A stretch of 64,000 nt of DNA, taken from assembly GCF_040054535.1 (NCBI RefSeq), contig NC_090797.1, positions 14,908,501 through 14,972,500 on the forward strand. Reading direction: 5' to 3'. Position numbers and translations under genes: made by a program. This DNA comes from Antennarius striatus (lineage: Eukaryota > Chordata > Actinopteri > Lophiiformes > Antennariidae). This document shows positions 1 to 10,045 of the stretch, piece by piece (the first letter of the stretch is position 1; the number at the start of each line of letters is the position of its first letter). The notes under the pieces are model-generated. The model was not told the origin of the DNA, did not search any database, and worked only from the letters and a program-made list of their open reading frames with translations.

Positions 1-178
1 CAGTTCGGCGGCGTCCCACGTGGGAGCGCTGGTGCGGAAAGTTCTCCGCTGCGTCTGTCCGGCGACAGTTCTGACTCTGAACCGGACCCGGATTCTTCAT
101 CTGAATGGGTACCGTCAGAAAGCAGCAGGGAGTCCTCTCCAGACCCGTGGGAGCCCACGGAGGATCTGAGGAGCAAAG
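1..178 (+). CDS. piggyBac-like transposase, 5' exon (runs off window edge)
   Basis: The frame starting at base 1 is open and very acidic and serine-rich (SSDSEPDPDSSSEWVPSESS), as in the N-terminal leader of piggyBac/PGBD4-type transposases. It ends at ...AGCAAAG followed by GT at 179-180. One base is left over at 178. The downstream exon at 2235 supplies two bases, so the reading frame is kept across the intron (phase 1). The start codon lies outside the window. This reading rests on frame compatibility and composition, not on a conserved domain in this exon. Confidence 0.6.
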
Positions 179-367
179 GTTACTATTTTGCTACTTTGTT
201 GCATGATGTAAAAAACACGTGTCGGCCCTCCATCTCACATAAGTTGTTCCCCATCTATGAATGTATTACTCTTTTGTGTAAAATGGTACTTATTTCAGGC
301 ATGTGTGTGTATATATGTATAATTTGTGTGTGTGTGTACGTTTTCTAGAATGGTACATATTTCAGGC

Positions 368-373
<6 letters not shown>

Positions 374-442
<69 letters not shown>
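374..442. repeat. (TA)n microsatellite, 3' side of the LINE
   Basis: An uninterrupted run of about 34 TA units. It directly abuts the 3' end of the minus-strand LINE that follows. Confidence 0.95.
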
Positions 443-448
<6 letters not shown>

Positions 449-2101
449 GTCCCTCTCACCCTTGTGGGGTGGTATCTGTGTGTCAGCCTCAAGCTCGGGT
501 CCTCTACCAGAGGCCTGGGAGTCTGAGGGTTCTGCGCAGTATCTTAGCTGTTCCTAGGACTGCGCTCTTCTGGACTGAGGCTTCAGATGTTGTTCCAGGA
601 ATCTGCTGGAGCCACTCTTCCAGTTTGGGGGTCACTGCCCCAAGTGCTCCTACTACCACGGGGACCACATTAACCTTAACCTTCCACATCTGTTCCAGCT
701 GTTCTTTCAACCCTTGATATTTCTCAATCTTTTCGTGTTCCTTCTTCCTGATGTTGGCATCAGCTGGAATCGCCACATCTATCACCACTGCTCTCTTCTG
801 CTCTTTGTCCATCACCACAATGTCCGGTTTGTTAGCCAGTAGCTGTTTGTCGGTCTGGAAGCTGAAGTCCCACAGGATCTTAGCCTTGCCGTTCTCAACC
901 ACCTTCGGTGGTATGTCCCATTGGGATTTGGGTACTTCTAGTCCATACCGGGTACAGATGTTCCTGTACACTATCACAGCTACTTGGTTGTGCCTTTCCA
1001 TGTATGCTGAGCTGGCGAGCATCTTACACCCTGCTACCACATGCTGGACTGACTCTGGGGCTTCTTTACATAGCCTGCACCTTGGGTCAGATCTACTGTG
1101 GTAGATATTGGCCTCTATTGCCCTTGTACTTAGGGCCTGTTCTTGTGCTGCCATGATCAGTGCCTCTGTGCTGTCTGTCAGTCCAGCTTTATTCAGCCAT
1201 TGGTAGGTCTTCTTGATATCAGCCACTTCCTCTATCTGACGGTGGTACATGCCGTGTAGGGACTTGTCCCTCCATGTTGTCTCCTCCTCCTCCTCCTCTT
1301 CCTCCTCAGGTTTCTGCTGTCTAAGGCATTCACTGAGCAGTTCATCTGTCGGGGCCATCTTCCTGATGTACTCTTGGATTTTTGATGTCTCATCCTGGAC
1401 AGCGGCCCTGATGCTCACTAGTCCTCGGCCTCCCTCTTTCCGCTTAGTGTACAGCCTCAGGATGCTGGACTTGGGGTGAAACCCTCCATGCATGGTGAGG
1501 AGCTTTCTAGTCTTGATATCTGTGGCTTCTATCTCCTCCTTTGGCCAGCTTATGATCCCAGCGGGGTATCTGATGACCGGCAGTGCATACATGTTGATGG
1601 CTCGGACCTTGTTCTTGCCATTCAGCTGACTTCTCAGGACTTGCCTTACTCTCTGGAGGTATTTGGCTGTGGATGACTTCCTTGCGGCCTCCTCATGGTT
1701 GCCATTAGCCTGTGGGATTCCAAGGTATTTGTAGCTGTCCTTGATGTCTTCTATCCTGCCCCCTGGTAGGTTGACCCCTTCAGTTCTGATCATCTTGCCT
1801 CTTCTTGATACCATCCGGCCACAGGATGGGCGTGGTCTGGAATGCAGGAGGGAGTGGGCGTGGCTTCGAACCCCAGACATGGCGGGCACTATCCAGTGAG
1901 GGTCCTTAGGCAAGACCCTTAATGCTATACGAGCCTACCTCAAACATGAGTGAACACAATAATGACAGAGTCATACCGGCTCGGACGTCGCCCGGGTTAA
2001 CAAGGTCCGCGTCAGATGCTAGGGAACCAGGGCAATCTGATGAGAAATGGGCTACTGGAACAAGACACACATGGAGAAGGGCGGAGAATACGGAGTTGTT
2101 G

Positions 2102-2103
<2 letters not shown>
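443..2103 (-). mobile_element. R4/Dong/Rex6-like LINE, 5'-truncated, with restriction-like endonuclease
   Basis: A 469-codon open frame (1913 down to 504, minus strand) covers the end of the reverse-transcriptase region (SYKYLGIPQANGN) and the C-terminal half of a non-LTR retrotransposon. It carries a CCHC knuckle of form CRLCK-x11-C (shape C-x2-C-x(n)-H-x4-C). Next comes a PD-(D/E)xK-type endonuclease core (KPDIVVMDKE, then VVIDVAIP), which is the hallmark of site-specific R2/R4-type elements rather than APE-type LINEs. A run of glutamates at about residue 205 is encoded by a GAG repeat. The frame is open but the RT palm is missing, so the copy is dead on arrival. It sits exactly between two (TA)n tracts. 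Assignment to Rex6/R4 rests on recalled family features. Confidence 0.8.

Positions 2104-2155
<52 letters not shown>
2104..2155. repeat. (TA)n microsatellite, 5' side of the LINE
   Basis: About 26 TA units directly abutting the 5' truncation point of the minus-strand LINE. With the run at 374-442 this suggests a single original TA tract split by the insertion. Confidence 0.95.
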
Positions 2156-2157
<2 letters not shown>

Positions 2158-2234
2158 TAAAATGATATCCTACTTATTTCAGGCATGCATATATATATAG
2201 TGTAAAATTGTATATTTATTTCTATATTTTACAG

Positions 2235-3829
2235 TCCCTAAAACGAGTACAGGACGTGCACCTGCAAGAGGGAGAGGTCCGAGGAGACGCCAATCACTGG
2301 AGGTGGATGCAGGTGTTTGGAGTCATGATGGCTGGGAACCCACTAAGTTCCCATTCGTGGCAACCCCTGGTCCCCAGAATGTGGCTGCAGACCTGGATTC
2401 AGACCAGCCGGTTGACTTCATGGAGCTGTTTCTGACTGACGAGCTGCGGGGTCACATTACGTCTCAGACCAACCTGTACGCACGGCAGTTTATACAGGCA
2501 CATCCTGAAGCTCTGCCACACTCCAGAGAGAGGGTGTGGAAACCGGTGACAGTTCCAGAGCTCAAAAAATACTTGGGTCTTACGTTCCTCACCGGCTACA
2601 TAAAGAAGCCCAGCGTCAGCATGTACTGGAGTGAGGATCCAATGGAAGCCATTCCGTACTTCAACAACACCATGCCACGCAACAGGTTCCAGCTAATTGG
2701 GAAGTTTCTCCACTTCAATGACAATGCCTCACAGGATGCTGGAGATAAACTTTATAAAGTGCGTCCTGTCCTTGATTCTATTATTTCTAAATTCAAAGAG
2801 CTGTATCAGCCCCATGAAAACATTTGCATAGATGAGGGGATGTTGCAGTGGCGTGGCCGCCTGAACTTCAGGGTTTACAACCCTCAGAAGCCAGTCAAAT
2901 ATGGCATCAAATCTTATATTTTGTGTGACTCGCGGACTGGCTATTGTTATAATATGTTGCCTTATATTGGCCAGCCGAGCACACTCCCGGACATTGTGTT
3001 CTCCCTCCTTGACCGCCTGACCGAGCAGGGGTACACAATATTCATGGACAATTTTTATAATTCCGTAAAACTGTGTGAGCAGTTGTGTAAAAAAAAAACT
3101 AATGTCTGTGGAACCCTCAGGAAAAACCGTGGCGAACCACAGATCATCAGAGAGCCGTCAAAGACAGACTTGGGTGAGGAGGGGAAGGTGGTGCGACACA
3201 ACGGCCGGGTACTGGTCTTGGCCTGGCAGGACAAGCGCCTGGTGCGGATGATAACAACCTGCCACAACGACAGGATGCAGAGGGTGGAGGTGTGGCAGAA
3301 GGGTCAGCGGGACAAAGTGGCACAGCTCAAACCGGAGTGTGTGGTACAGTACAATTCCTGCATGAATGGGGTGGACAAACTTGACCAGAACATTGCGTAC
3401 TACCCCTTCATCAGGAAAACTCAAAACTGGACAAAAAAGTTTGTCGCCTATTTGTTCCAGATTTGTGTGTACAACGCCTATGTGTTGTTCAGGTCCAGGA
3501 ACCCAGGGATCAAGAAATCACACCTTGATTTCATGAAGTGTATTGCAAGGTCCTGGACTGAAAAGGGGTACGTGTCACATGAGGAGGGCGAGGAGATGGA
3601 GGTCGAAGACGTGCTGCAAACCAGGTCACGCAGAAACAGAGACCCAGAAGGCAGACTCGATGGCCTGATGTCCAGGCACAAGCTGGAACATTTGAGGGCC
3701 ACCACCAGGAAAGCACATCCCTCAAGGAAATGTCGGGTGTGTGTTAGAAGGGGTGGAAGGAGTTCTTTCTTGCCACTATTTTTATTTTTCTTCTTCGTGA
3801 CAGGGGTTCGTTTTAGCCTGGGAAGATAA
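2235..3829 (+). CDS. piggyBac-like DDE transposase, main exon, C-terminus replaced
   Basis: The frame enters in phase after the acceptor at 2234. It begins with a basic stretch (RGRGPRRR) and then runs into the transposase core; counting from the internal Met at 2303 there are 508 codons. The catalytic aspartates are visible at D177 (CIDEGMLQW), D249 (FMDNFYNS) and D358 (NGVDKLDQN), in the order and spacing of the piggyBac DDD triad. The usual C-terminal cysteine-rich zinc-binding region begins (RKCRVCVRRG near codon 478) but is cut off. The last ~25 codons come from a repeat (starting near 3763) that recurs at 31012 and 58945. The core is unbroken, but loss of the Cys-rich domain probably abolishes normal transposition. 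A domesticated PGBD-type host gene is possible but not indicated. Confidence 0.85.
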
Positions 3830-4550
3830 GTTCAGCCTTCGCTTTAAAGATATCTGGCGCCATCTAGCGTTGTGAATGGGTATAATTTCTAGAACCCGAA
3901 TGTAAGACGAACCCCACTTTTTCACTTTTTTGCATCTAATTCACTGTGATACTCTGTGTATTTGGGTCCCTTCTGCCAATGTCTGTTAAAAAAGGATGAG
4001 AATGTGTTAATACTTCAGTAGAGGATAAATGTCACTCTGTATTCCACCAGAATGTGAAGCAATGGGAAGAGGACAATCAGTAACATAAAATATTAGGCCA
4101 CATTTGTTTTCTTCTATTTCGTGCTGATTTCTTTTTCTTTTCATCAATTATCAACTCCTGTGTGTATTGTGACTAAAACAGACAGAAAATAAAACTTGGA
4201 GGACCTTTATACCAGTTATAGGCAGTACAATGTCACAGCCACTGATGTTAGAACTAAAGCAGTTTTGTCTGTTACTGTATCAAGGAAACCATGCAAACAA
4301 GCTACATGTCATCTTTTGATTTCAGTTCTTATATAATATTGGTATACGCAACGGTATGAATATTCTTCTCAACTGTTTTTGTAAAGTTTGTATGCAGATT
4401 TACTGTTTTATTTACACAACAATAAAACGTTTAAATATATTTCCCTATTCAACAGAACCTGATATAGACGAGAGCACATTTGTGTGCGTGAAAAGACCGT
4501 TATGTTGGTGATAAAACAACTGAACAATCAAACTCAGTCCGATACTCTTC
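3763..4550. repeat. unclassified repeat, three copies in the window
   Basis: The block starting TTTCTTGCCACTATTTTTAT and running to about 4550 recurs in the same orientation at about 31012-31890. It recurs inverted at about 58165-58950, and a partial inverted copy lies at 57480-57765. No open frame of note is seen. It is next to pogo/Tigger remnants in the other two places, so it may be the non-coding part of such an element, but that is inference. Confidence 0.8.
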
Positions 4551-4589
4551 CCGTACTCTTCTCTCTCTTCCTACGGACACACTTCCCTC

Positions 4590-4855
4590 CTCTCCTTCTT
4601 TGACCAACAGTTGTCCAATTTCCACCAGCACCCTGTAGGTCAACAGCACCGATGGTGGTCGTTGTTAACTCGGGCCTCGACTGATCCGGTATGGAAGTCA
4701 TAAGTTTGATTCACATGTTTGATTTGGCAAAAGTTTTACATCAGATGCCCTTCCTGATGCAACCCGCTGCATTTATCTGGGCTTGGGACTGGTACAATAA
4801 GACACTGGCTTGTGTCCTCTTGTGGCTACATTTGGTACTTTCCAGTCCATAAAGG
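4590..4855 (-). mobile_element. 5' fragment of an RTE-type LINE
   Basis: Read on the minus strand it matches the start of the complete RTE element at 8500-8780: the segment around GGTCCCAAGCCCGGATAAAT, then GTCAGGAAGGGCATC, then the GTTAACAACGACC block. An inverted copy of this fragment lies at 57195-57450, consistent with the larger mirrored block. Confidence 0.8.
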
Positions 4856-4900
4856 TTTTATTTATTTTATTTATTTTTTACTTTGGCAGCATTCTACTGC

Positions 4901-4944
4901 TGTTGAGTACCTGTTGAGTACCTGTTGAGTACCTGTTGAGTACC
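4901..4944. repeat. 11-bp minisatellite, 4 units
   Basis: Four perfect tandem copies of TGTTGAGTACC. The mirrored locus at 57041-57139 has about nine units. Confidence 0.9.
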
Positions 4945-5099
4945 TTTGAGTCTGATCTCATCCTCATTTGTTTGCTATTGAAGGAGGGACAAATTGATAC
5001 TTGGTTACAAAGGGAAAAATAAAGGTGCCAGAACAGGGACTGGAACACGTCTAACCTTTCATCATTTTTCCCCCATATTATTTATTGCCAAAGTCAGCA

Positions 5100-5617
5100 A
5101 AAGAATGGCACTGTGTGAAATGATCCAGGATGCTCAGTTGTAATGAAGGGAGTCAGGGCAGGTGTTGATATAAATGCTGTGAAGAAGGCTTTTGCTTTTT
5201 TTAATGATCTGTCTGATACCAGATTGTAACTCCACTGCTTGTGGAAGGGGGGCAGTCAAACGATGATGGTTCTGAATGGGAGATTGTTTTGGTAGAGGAT
5301 TATTGCACAGAAAGTGTAGATGAGCCAGCACCTACTTAAACACTATCTCCCCTTGCTCGTATAATTGATTATATGACACCTATAAAGGAGAGGAGTGATA
5401 ATGTTATAAGCTCAGTTCAGTAATATACAGTAGAAGATAAGTGCAGGTTGGAGTCCTTCCGGTAAAGTACCATTGTGGGTTCGGGTCTCCCAAACGGAGA
5501 TTTTGGTTAATATCCCTGGGATTGGAGTCCCTCCAAATGGCGATTTTGGTTAATATCCCTTGGGTTAAAGTCCTTCTGACTGGGATTTGGTAAACATGAT
5601 AAAGTGTTTAATTGAAT
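5100..5617. repeat. retroelement-like repeat fragment, mirrored at 56.34-56.87 kb
   Basis: The segment with GGAGTCCTTCCGGTAAAGTA and repeated TTGGTTAATATCCCT phrases recurs inverted at 56340-56870 and in part at 21540-21720. It ends where the RTE LINE begins. No domain is recognised. The association with the TTTAACCCTATCTAAAC repeat in the other copies suggests an LTR/internal junction of one element family. Confidence 0.6.
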
Positions 5618-8600
5618 CTTCTTCTTTTCCTTTCGGCTTTTCCCTTCAGGGGTCGCCACAGCGAATCAATTTCCTCCATCTAGCCCTGTCCTTTGAATCC
5701 TCTTCACTCACACCAACTATCTTCATGTCTTCCCTCATTACATCCATAAACCTCCTCTTTGGTCTTCCTCTAGGCCTCCTGCCTGGCAGTTCAAAACTCA
5801 GCATTCTTTTACCAATATATTCACTATCTCTCCTCTGGACATGTCCAAACCATCTCAGTCTGGCCTCTCTGAGTTTATCTCCAAAACCTCTAACATGTGC
5901 TGTCCCTCTGATGTACTCATTCCTGATCCTATCCTTCATCCTTCCTGGTCACTCCCAGAGAGAACCTCAGCATCTTCATCTCTGCTACCTCCAGCTCTTT
6001 CTCCTGTCTTTTCTTCAGTGACACTGTCTCTAGACCAAACAACATCGCTGGTCTCACCACAGTTTTGTACACCTTTCCTTTCATTTTAGCTGAAACTCTT
6101 CTATCACACATCACACCTGACACTTTCCTCCACCCGTTCCATCCTGCCTGGACACGCTTCTTCACCTCTTTTCCACACTCTCCATTGCTCTGGACTGTTG
6201 ACCCTAAGTACTTCAAATCCTCCACCTTCTTGATCTCTTCTCCCTGTAGCCTCACTCTTCCACTTGGGTCCCTCTCATTCACACACATGTACTCTGTCTT
6301 ACTGCGGCTAACCTTCATTCCTCTCCTTTCCAGGACAAACCTCCACCTCTCTAGCTTCTCCTCCACCTGTTCCCTGCTCTCACTGCAGATCACAATGTCA
6401 TCTGCAAACATTATAGTCCATGGTGATTCCTGTCTAACCTCGTCTGTCAGCCTGTCGATCACCATAGCGAACAAGAAGGGGCTCAGAGCTGATCCCTGAT
6501 GTAGTCCCACCTCCACCTTGAACTCCTCTGTCACACCTACAGCACACCTCACCACTGTCTTACAGCCCTCATACATGTCCTGCACTGCTCTAACATACTT
6601 CTCTGCCACTCCAGACTTCCTCATACAATACCACAGTTCCTCTCTGGGCACCCTGTCATAAGCTTTCTCTAGATCTACAAAAACACAATGCAGCTCCCTC
6701 TGGCCTTCTCTGTACTTCTCTATCAACATCCTCAGAGCAAATACTGCATCTGTAGGTACTCTTTTTTGGCATGACACCATACTGCTGCTCACAAATGCTC
6801 ACTTCTGCCCTTAGTCTAGCTTCCACTACTCTCTCCCATAACTTCATTGTATGGCTCATCAGCTTTATTCCTCTGTAGTTGCCATAACTCTGCACATCTC
6901 CCTTGTTCTTAAAAATGGGCACCAGCACACTACTCCTCCATTCCTCAGGCATCTTCTCACTATCTAAGATCCTGTTGAACAACCCAGTCAGAAACTCTAC
7001 TGCCACCTCTCCTAGACACTTCCATACCTCTACAGGTATATCATCAGGACCGACTGCCTTTCCACTCTTCATCCTCTTCAATGCCCTCCTCACTTCATCC
7101 TGACTAATCTTTGCTACATCCTGGTCCACAACAGTCACCTCTTCTAGTCTTTGTTCTCTCTCATTTTCCACGTTCATCAACTCTTCAAAGTACTCTTTCC
7201 ATCTTCCCATCACACTACTGGCACCTGTCAATAGACTTCCATCCCTATCCTTAATCACCCTAACCTGCTGCACGTCCTTCCCATCTCTATCTCTCTGTCT
7301 TGCCAATCTGTATAGATCAGTCTCTCCCTCCTTACTGTCCAACCTAGCATACAAGTCATCATAAGCTTCTTGTTTGGCCTTTGCTACCTCTACCTTCACC
7401 TTACGCTGCATCTCCCTGTACTCCTGTCTACTCTCCTCAGTCCTCTCAGCGTCCCACTTCTTCTTAGCTAACCTCTTTCTCTGTATACACTCCTGTACCT
7501 CCTCATTCCACCACCAAGTCTCCTTATCTACTTTCCTTCCAGATGACACACCAAGTACTCTCCTACCTGTCTCCCTGATCACATTAGCTGTAGTTGTCCA
7601 GTCATCTGGAAGCACCTCCTGACCACCCAGAGCCTTTCTTAACTCCTTCCTAAAAGTCATGCAACACTCTTCCTTCTTCAGCTTCCACCATTTTGTCTTC
7701 TGCTCTGCCTTTGCCCTCTTGATCTTCCTCACCACCAGAGTCATCCTACACACCACCATCCTATGCTGTTTGGCTACACTCTCACCTACCACTACTTTAC
7801 AGTCACTGATCTCCTTCAGGTTACACCGTCTACACAAGAAGTAGTCTACCTGTGTGCTCCTACCTCCACTCTTATAGGTCACTCTATGTTCCTGCCTCTT
7901 CTGGAAGAAAGTATTCACTACAGCCATTTCCATCCTTTTTGCAAAGTCAACTACCATCTGTCCTTCTGCGTTCCTCTCCTGAATACCAAACCTGCCCATC
8001 ACCTCCTCATCCCCTCTGTTTCCTGCACCAACATGTCCATTGAAGTCTGCTCCAATGACAATTCTCTCACTTCTAGGCATGCTCTGCATCACTTCATCAA
8101 AGTCCGACCAGAATTTCTCCTTCTCCTCCAGCTCACATCTTACCTGTGGAGCATACCCACTAACAACATTGAACATCACACCTTCTATTTCTAGCTTCAG
8201 ACTCATCACTCTATCCGACACTCTTTTTACCTCCAGGACATTCCTAACAAACTCCTCCTTCAAGATAACTCCTCCTCCATTTCTCTTCCCATCTATACCA
8301 TGATAGAACAACTTGAACCCTGCTCCTAAACTTCTAGCCTTGCTACCTTTCCACCTGGTCTCCTGTACACACAGTATGTCTACCTTCCTCCTCTGCATCA
8401 TGTCAACCAACTCTCTACCTTTTCCTGTCATAGTTCCAACATTCAACGTCCCTACTCTTAGTCCTATACTCTTGGTGTTCCTCTTCTCTTTCTTCGAGCG
8501 AACGCACTTTCCTCCTCTCCTTCTTCGACCAACAGTAATCCAATTTCCACCGGCGCCCTGTAGGTCAACAGCGCCGATGGCGGTCGTTGTTAACCCGGGT

Positions 8601-8780
8601 CTCGACCGATCCGGTATGGAAGTCATAGGTTTGATTCGCATCTTTGATTTGGCAAAAGTTTTACGCCGGATGCCCTTCCTGACGCAACCCTCTGTATTTA
8701 TCCGGGCTTGGGACCGGCACAATAAGACACTAGCTTGTGCCCTCTTGCGGCTACATTCCATGCTAAAAAAAAAAAAAAGC
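5618..8780 (-). mobile_element. RTE-clade LINE, nearly full length, two frameshifts
   Basis: Reading 8761 down to 5646 in three frames gives an APE-type endonuclease, then reverse transcriptase, then a C-terminal tail. The endonuclease shows GTLNVGTMTGKG, QETRWKG, GADFNGHVG and a QVDYFLC end. The RT shows GNYRGIKLMSHTMKLWERV, LHQGSALSPFLF and the FADDIVICS active site; the tail has ARLRWFGHVQRRDSEYIG. The frame breaks at about 6760 (between the MPKKST and TDAVFALRML segments) and at about 5935 (between SLGVTRKD and RIRNEYIRG). The 3' end at 5618 has the CTTCTTCTTTTCCTTTCGGC signature typical of fish RTE copies. The element is inserted into the mirrored retroelement-like repeat. The right arm carries only the first ~600 bp of its counterpart (48573-50189). 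Confidence 0.9.
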
Positions 8781-8965
8781 TAAAAAACAAGGATAACAAA
8801 GTGAATTTACAGCTGATTATTCTGAAGAAAAACACTCATGAAGGAGGCTGAACTAAAAAGGGGGTCTTCAGTTTGTTCTGGAACATGTAGACTGGACTCT
8901 GGAGCAGTGGTCACGTGGTCTGATGGGTCCAGATCCACGTGGGTTTCTGTCTTCTTTATTCGTCA

Positions 8966-9012
8966 GCCGTGGTTGTATAGTGGTTAGTACTCTGTGTTGT
9001 GGCTGCAGAAAC
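8966..9012 (+). pseudogene. tRNA-His fragment (5' half only)
   Basis: GCCGTGGTTGTATAGTGGTT and the following TAGTACTCTGTGTTGTGG match the acceptor, D-arm and anticodon-arm half of tRNA-His(GTG). The sequence then departs into an inverted piece of itself (ACCACAACAAAGTGGTTGCTGC), so no T-arm is formed. The same fragment recurs on the minus strand near 24418-24459 and 48328-48369. Confidence 0.7.
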
Positions 9013-9114
9013 CACAACAAAGTGGTTGCTGCGGTGTTACTTGCTGGTGTGTATTTTACTCTCACCCTCCCAAAAATTATTTTTTAACTGTTTTCCAGTT
9101 TTGTTTTTGCATCG

Positions 9115-9186
9115 GCCGTGATCGTATAAAGGTTAGTACTCTGCGTTGTGGCCGCAGCAACCCCGGTTCGAATCCGGGTCACGGCA
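9115..9186 (+). tRNA. tRNA-His (anticodon GTG), altered D-loop
   Basis: The acceptor stem GCCGTGA (9115-9121) pairs with TCACGGC (9179-9185), followed by discriminator A at 9186. Anticodon stem CTGCG/CGCAG with loop TTGTGGC places GTG at 9148-9150. T-arm CCCGG-TTCGAAT-CCGGG is perfect and supplies the B box. The D-loop reads GTATAAAGGTTAGTAC where the usual tRNA-His has GTATAGTGGTTAGTAC, so the A box is weakened. It may be a real gene or a mobile-element-carried copy. Confidence 0.75.
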
Positions 9187-9590
9187 GCTTTTAATGTAAA
9201 TTGACTAAAAAAGTCCCCGCACTGAGGGACGGTGTTATGATAGGTTCAACTCGAGGTGCAGCGACGTCATGTACCCATCAAATGACGTCATCTGCAGACC
9301 CACTGAATGACCACATCTGTCCATCTATGGATTTTTCTTCCCTGAAGACTCTCTCATATTCCAAGGCGACTATATCAGGATTTATTCAGCTCATATCTTT
9401 ACAGAGGGCTTCAGGGACCATGGGACATCGTTTTTGATCCCAGATTGGCCCCCAAAGAGCCCAGACCTTAACCCCGGTGAGAATCTTTGGGATGCGCAGG
9501 AGAAGACTTTACGCAGGGGCCCGGAGGCTTATGAACTGATCGCGTTGTTTTTATTTTTTTCACCCCACAAATATTCCGGTTCCGTTTTCC
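9187..9590 (+). mobile_element. Tc1-like transposase C-terminal remnant attached to tRNA-His
   Basis: Frame 9434-9540 reads WPPKSPDLNPGENLWDAQEK, matching the conserved WP..SPDLNPIENLW block of Tc1-family transposases (third catalytic acid region). Upstream codons are degenerate. The same tRNA-plus-Tc1 unit occurs at 23868-24318 and 47740-48219 on the minus strand. Inference: the two travel as one repeat unit. Confidence 0.65.
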
Positions 9591-10045
9591 ACACGTCAGC
9601 TGTGATCCTTTTTCCCTACTTTGCTCTTTCTTCAACATCCTCCACTGTCTTCTTTATCAACTTTCTATCACTCTCATGACCTTCCATCAGGGATTGCTGA
9701 TATCCTCTCTTTCTCTCACTTACAACTTCTGCTTCTCTTCCTTGTTTGACTTCTTCTAGTTCCTTTCTCAGTCTCTACATCACATGCAACATTCTCTCTA
9801 TCTCTTCTGTCTTTCCCTCTCTCTCGCTATTATTGCTGTTTTTATTTCAAATAAAGTTTGACGTGCATCATCTGTTTCTCCGTCCTCTTCATTTTCTAAC
9901 ACTCCCTCTTTTATATGCCACAGAGCTTGTTGACTAGCTGCGACCTTTGCGGTTGATGGCTTATTTTGTATTTGCTTTAACATTTCTCCTGAGCTTAAGG
10001 CCCACTGGTGAAATGTTCCTCTCTACTTTGAGTTGGCATGTTCCT
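9591..10045. repeat. low-complexity pyrimidine-rich stretch and short repeat, no gene seen
   Basis: A T/C-rich tract (9600-9850) is mirrored as a purine-rich tract at 47060-47300, followed by CTTTGAGTTGGCATGTTCCT, which also occurs near 46870 (inverted) and 55205. No convincing coding frame. Confidence 0.6.

Larger units (their letters stand above)
179..2234 (+). other. intron of the piggyBac-like gene, filled with repeats
   Basis: Bounded by GT at 179 and a polypyrimidine tract with ACAG ending at 2234. It holds a degenerate minisatellite whose units share the motif TTATTTCAGGCATG (near 288, 360 and 2175), two long (TA)n runs, and an R4/Rex6-like LINE between those runs. Without the LINE the intron would be roughly 400 bp. 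Confidence 0.6.

Noticed and set aside
326..717. Open frames of repeated YIYIYI or CVCVCV residues across TA and TG tracts (also 15523-15759, 39016-39208)
   Set aside because: They are translations of dinucleotide repeats, with no flanking coding signal.
5587..6500. Plus-strand serine/leucine-rich frames opposite the RTE LINE
   Set aside because: Antisense shadows of the reverse-transcriptase coding strand.
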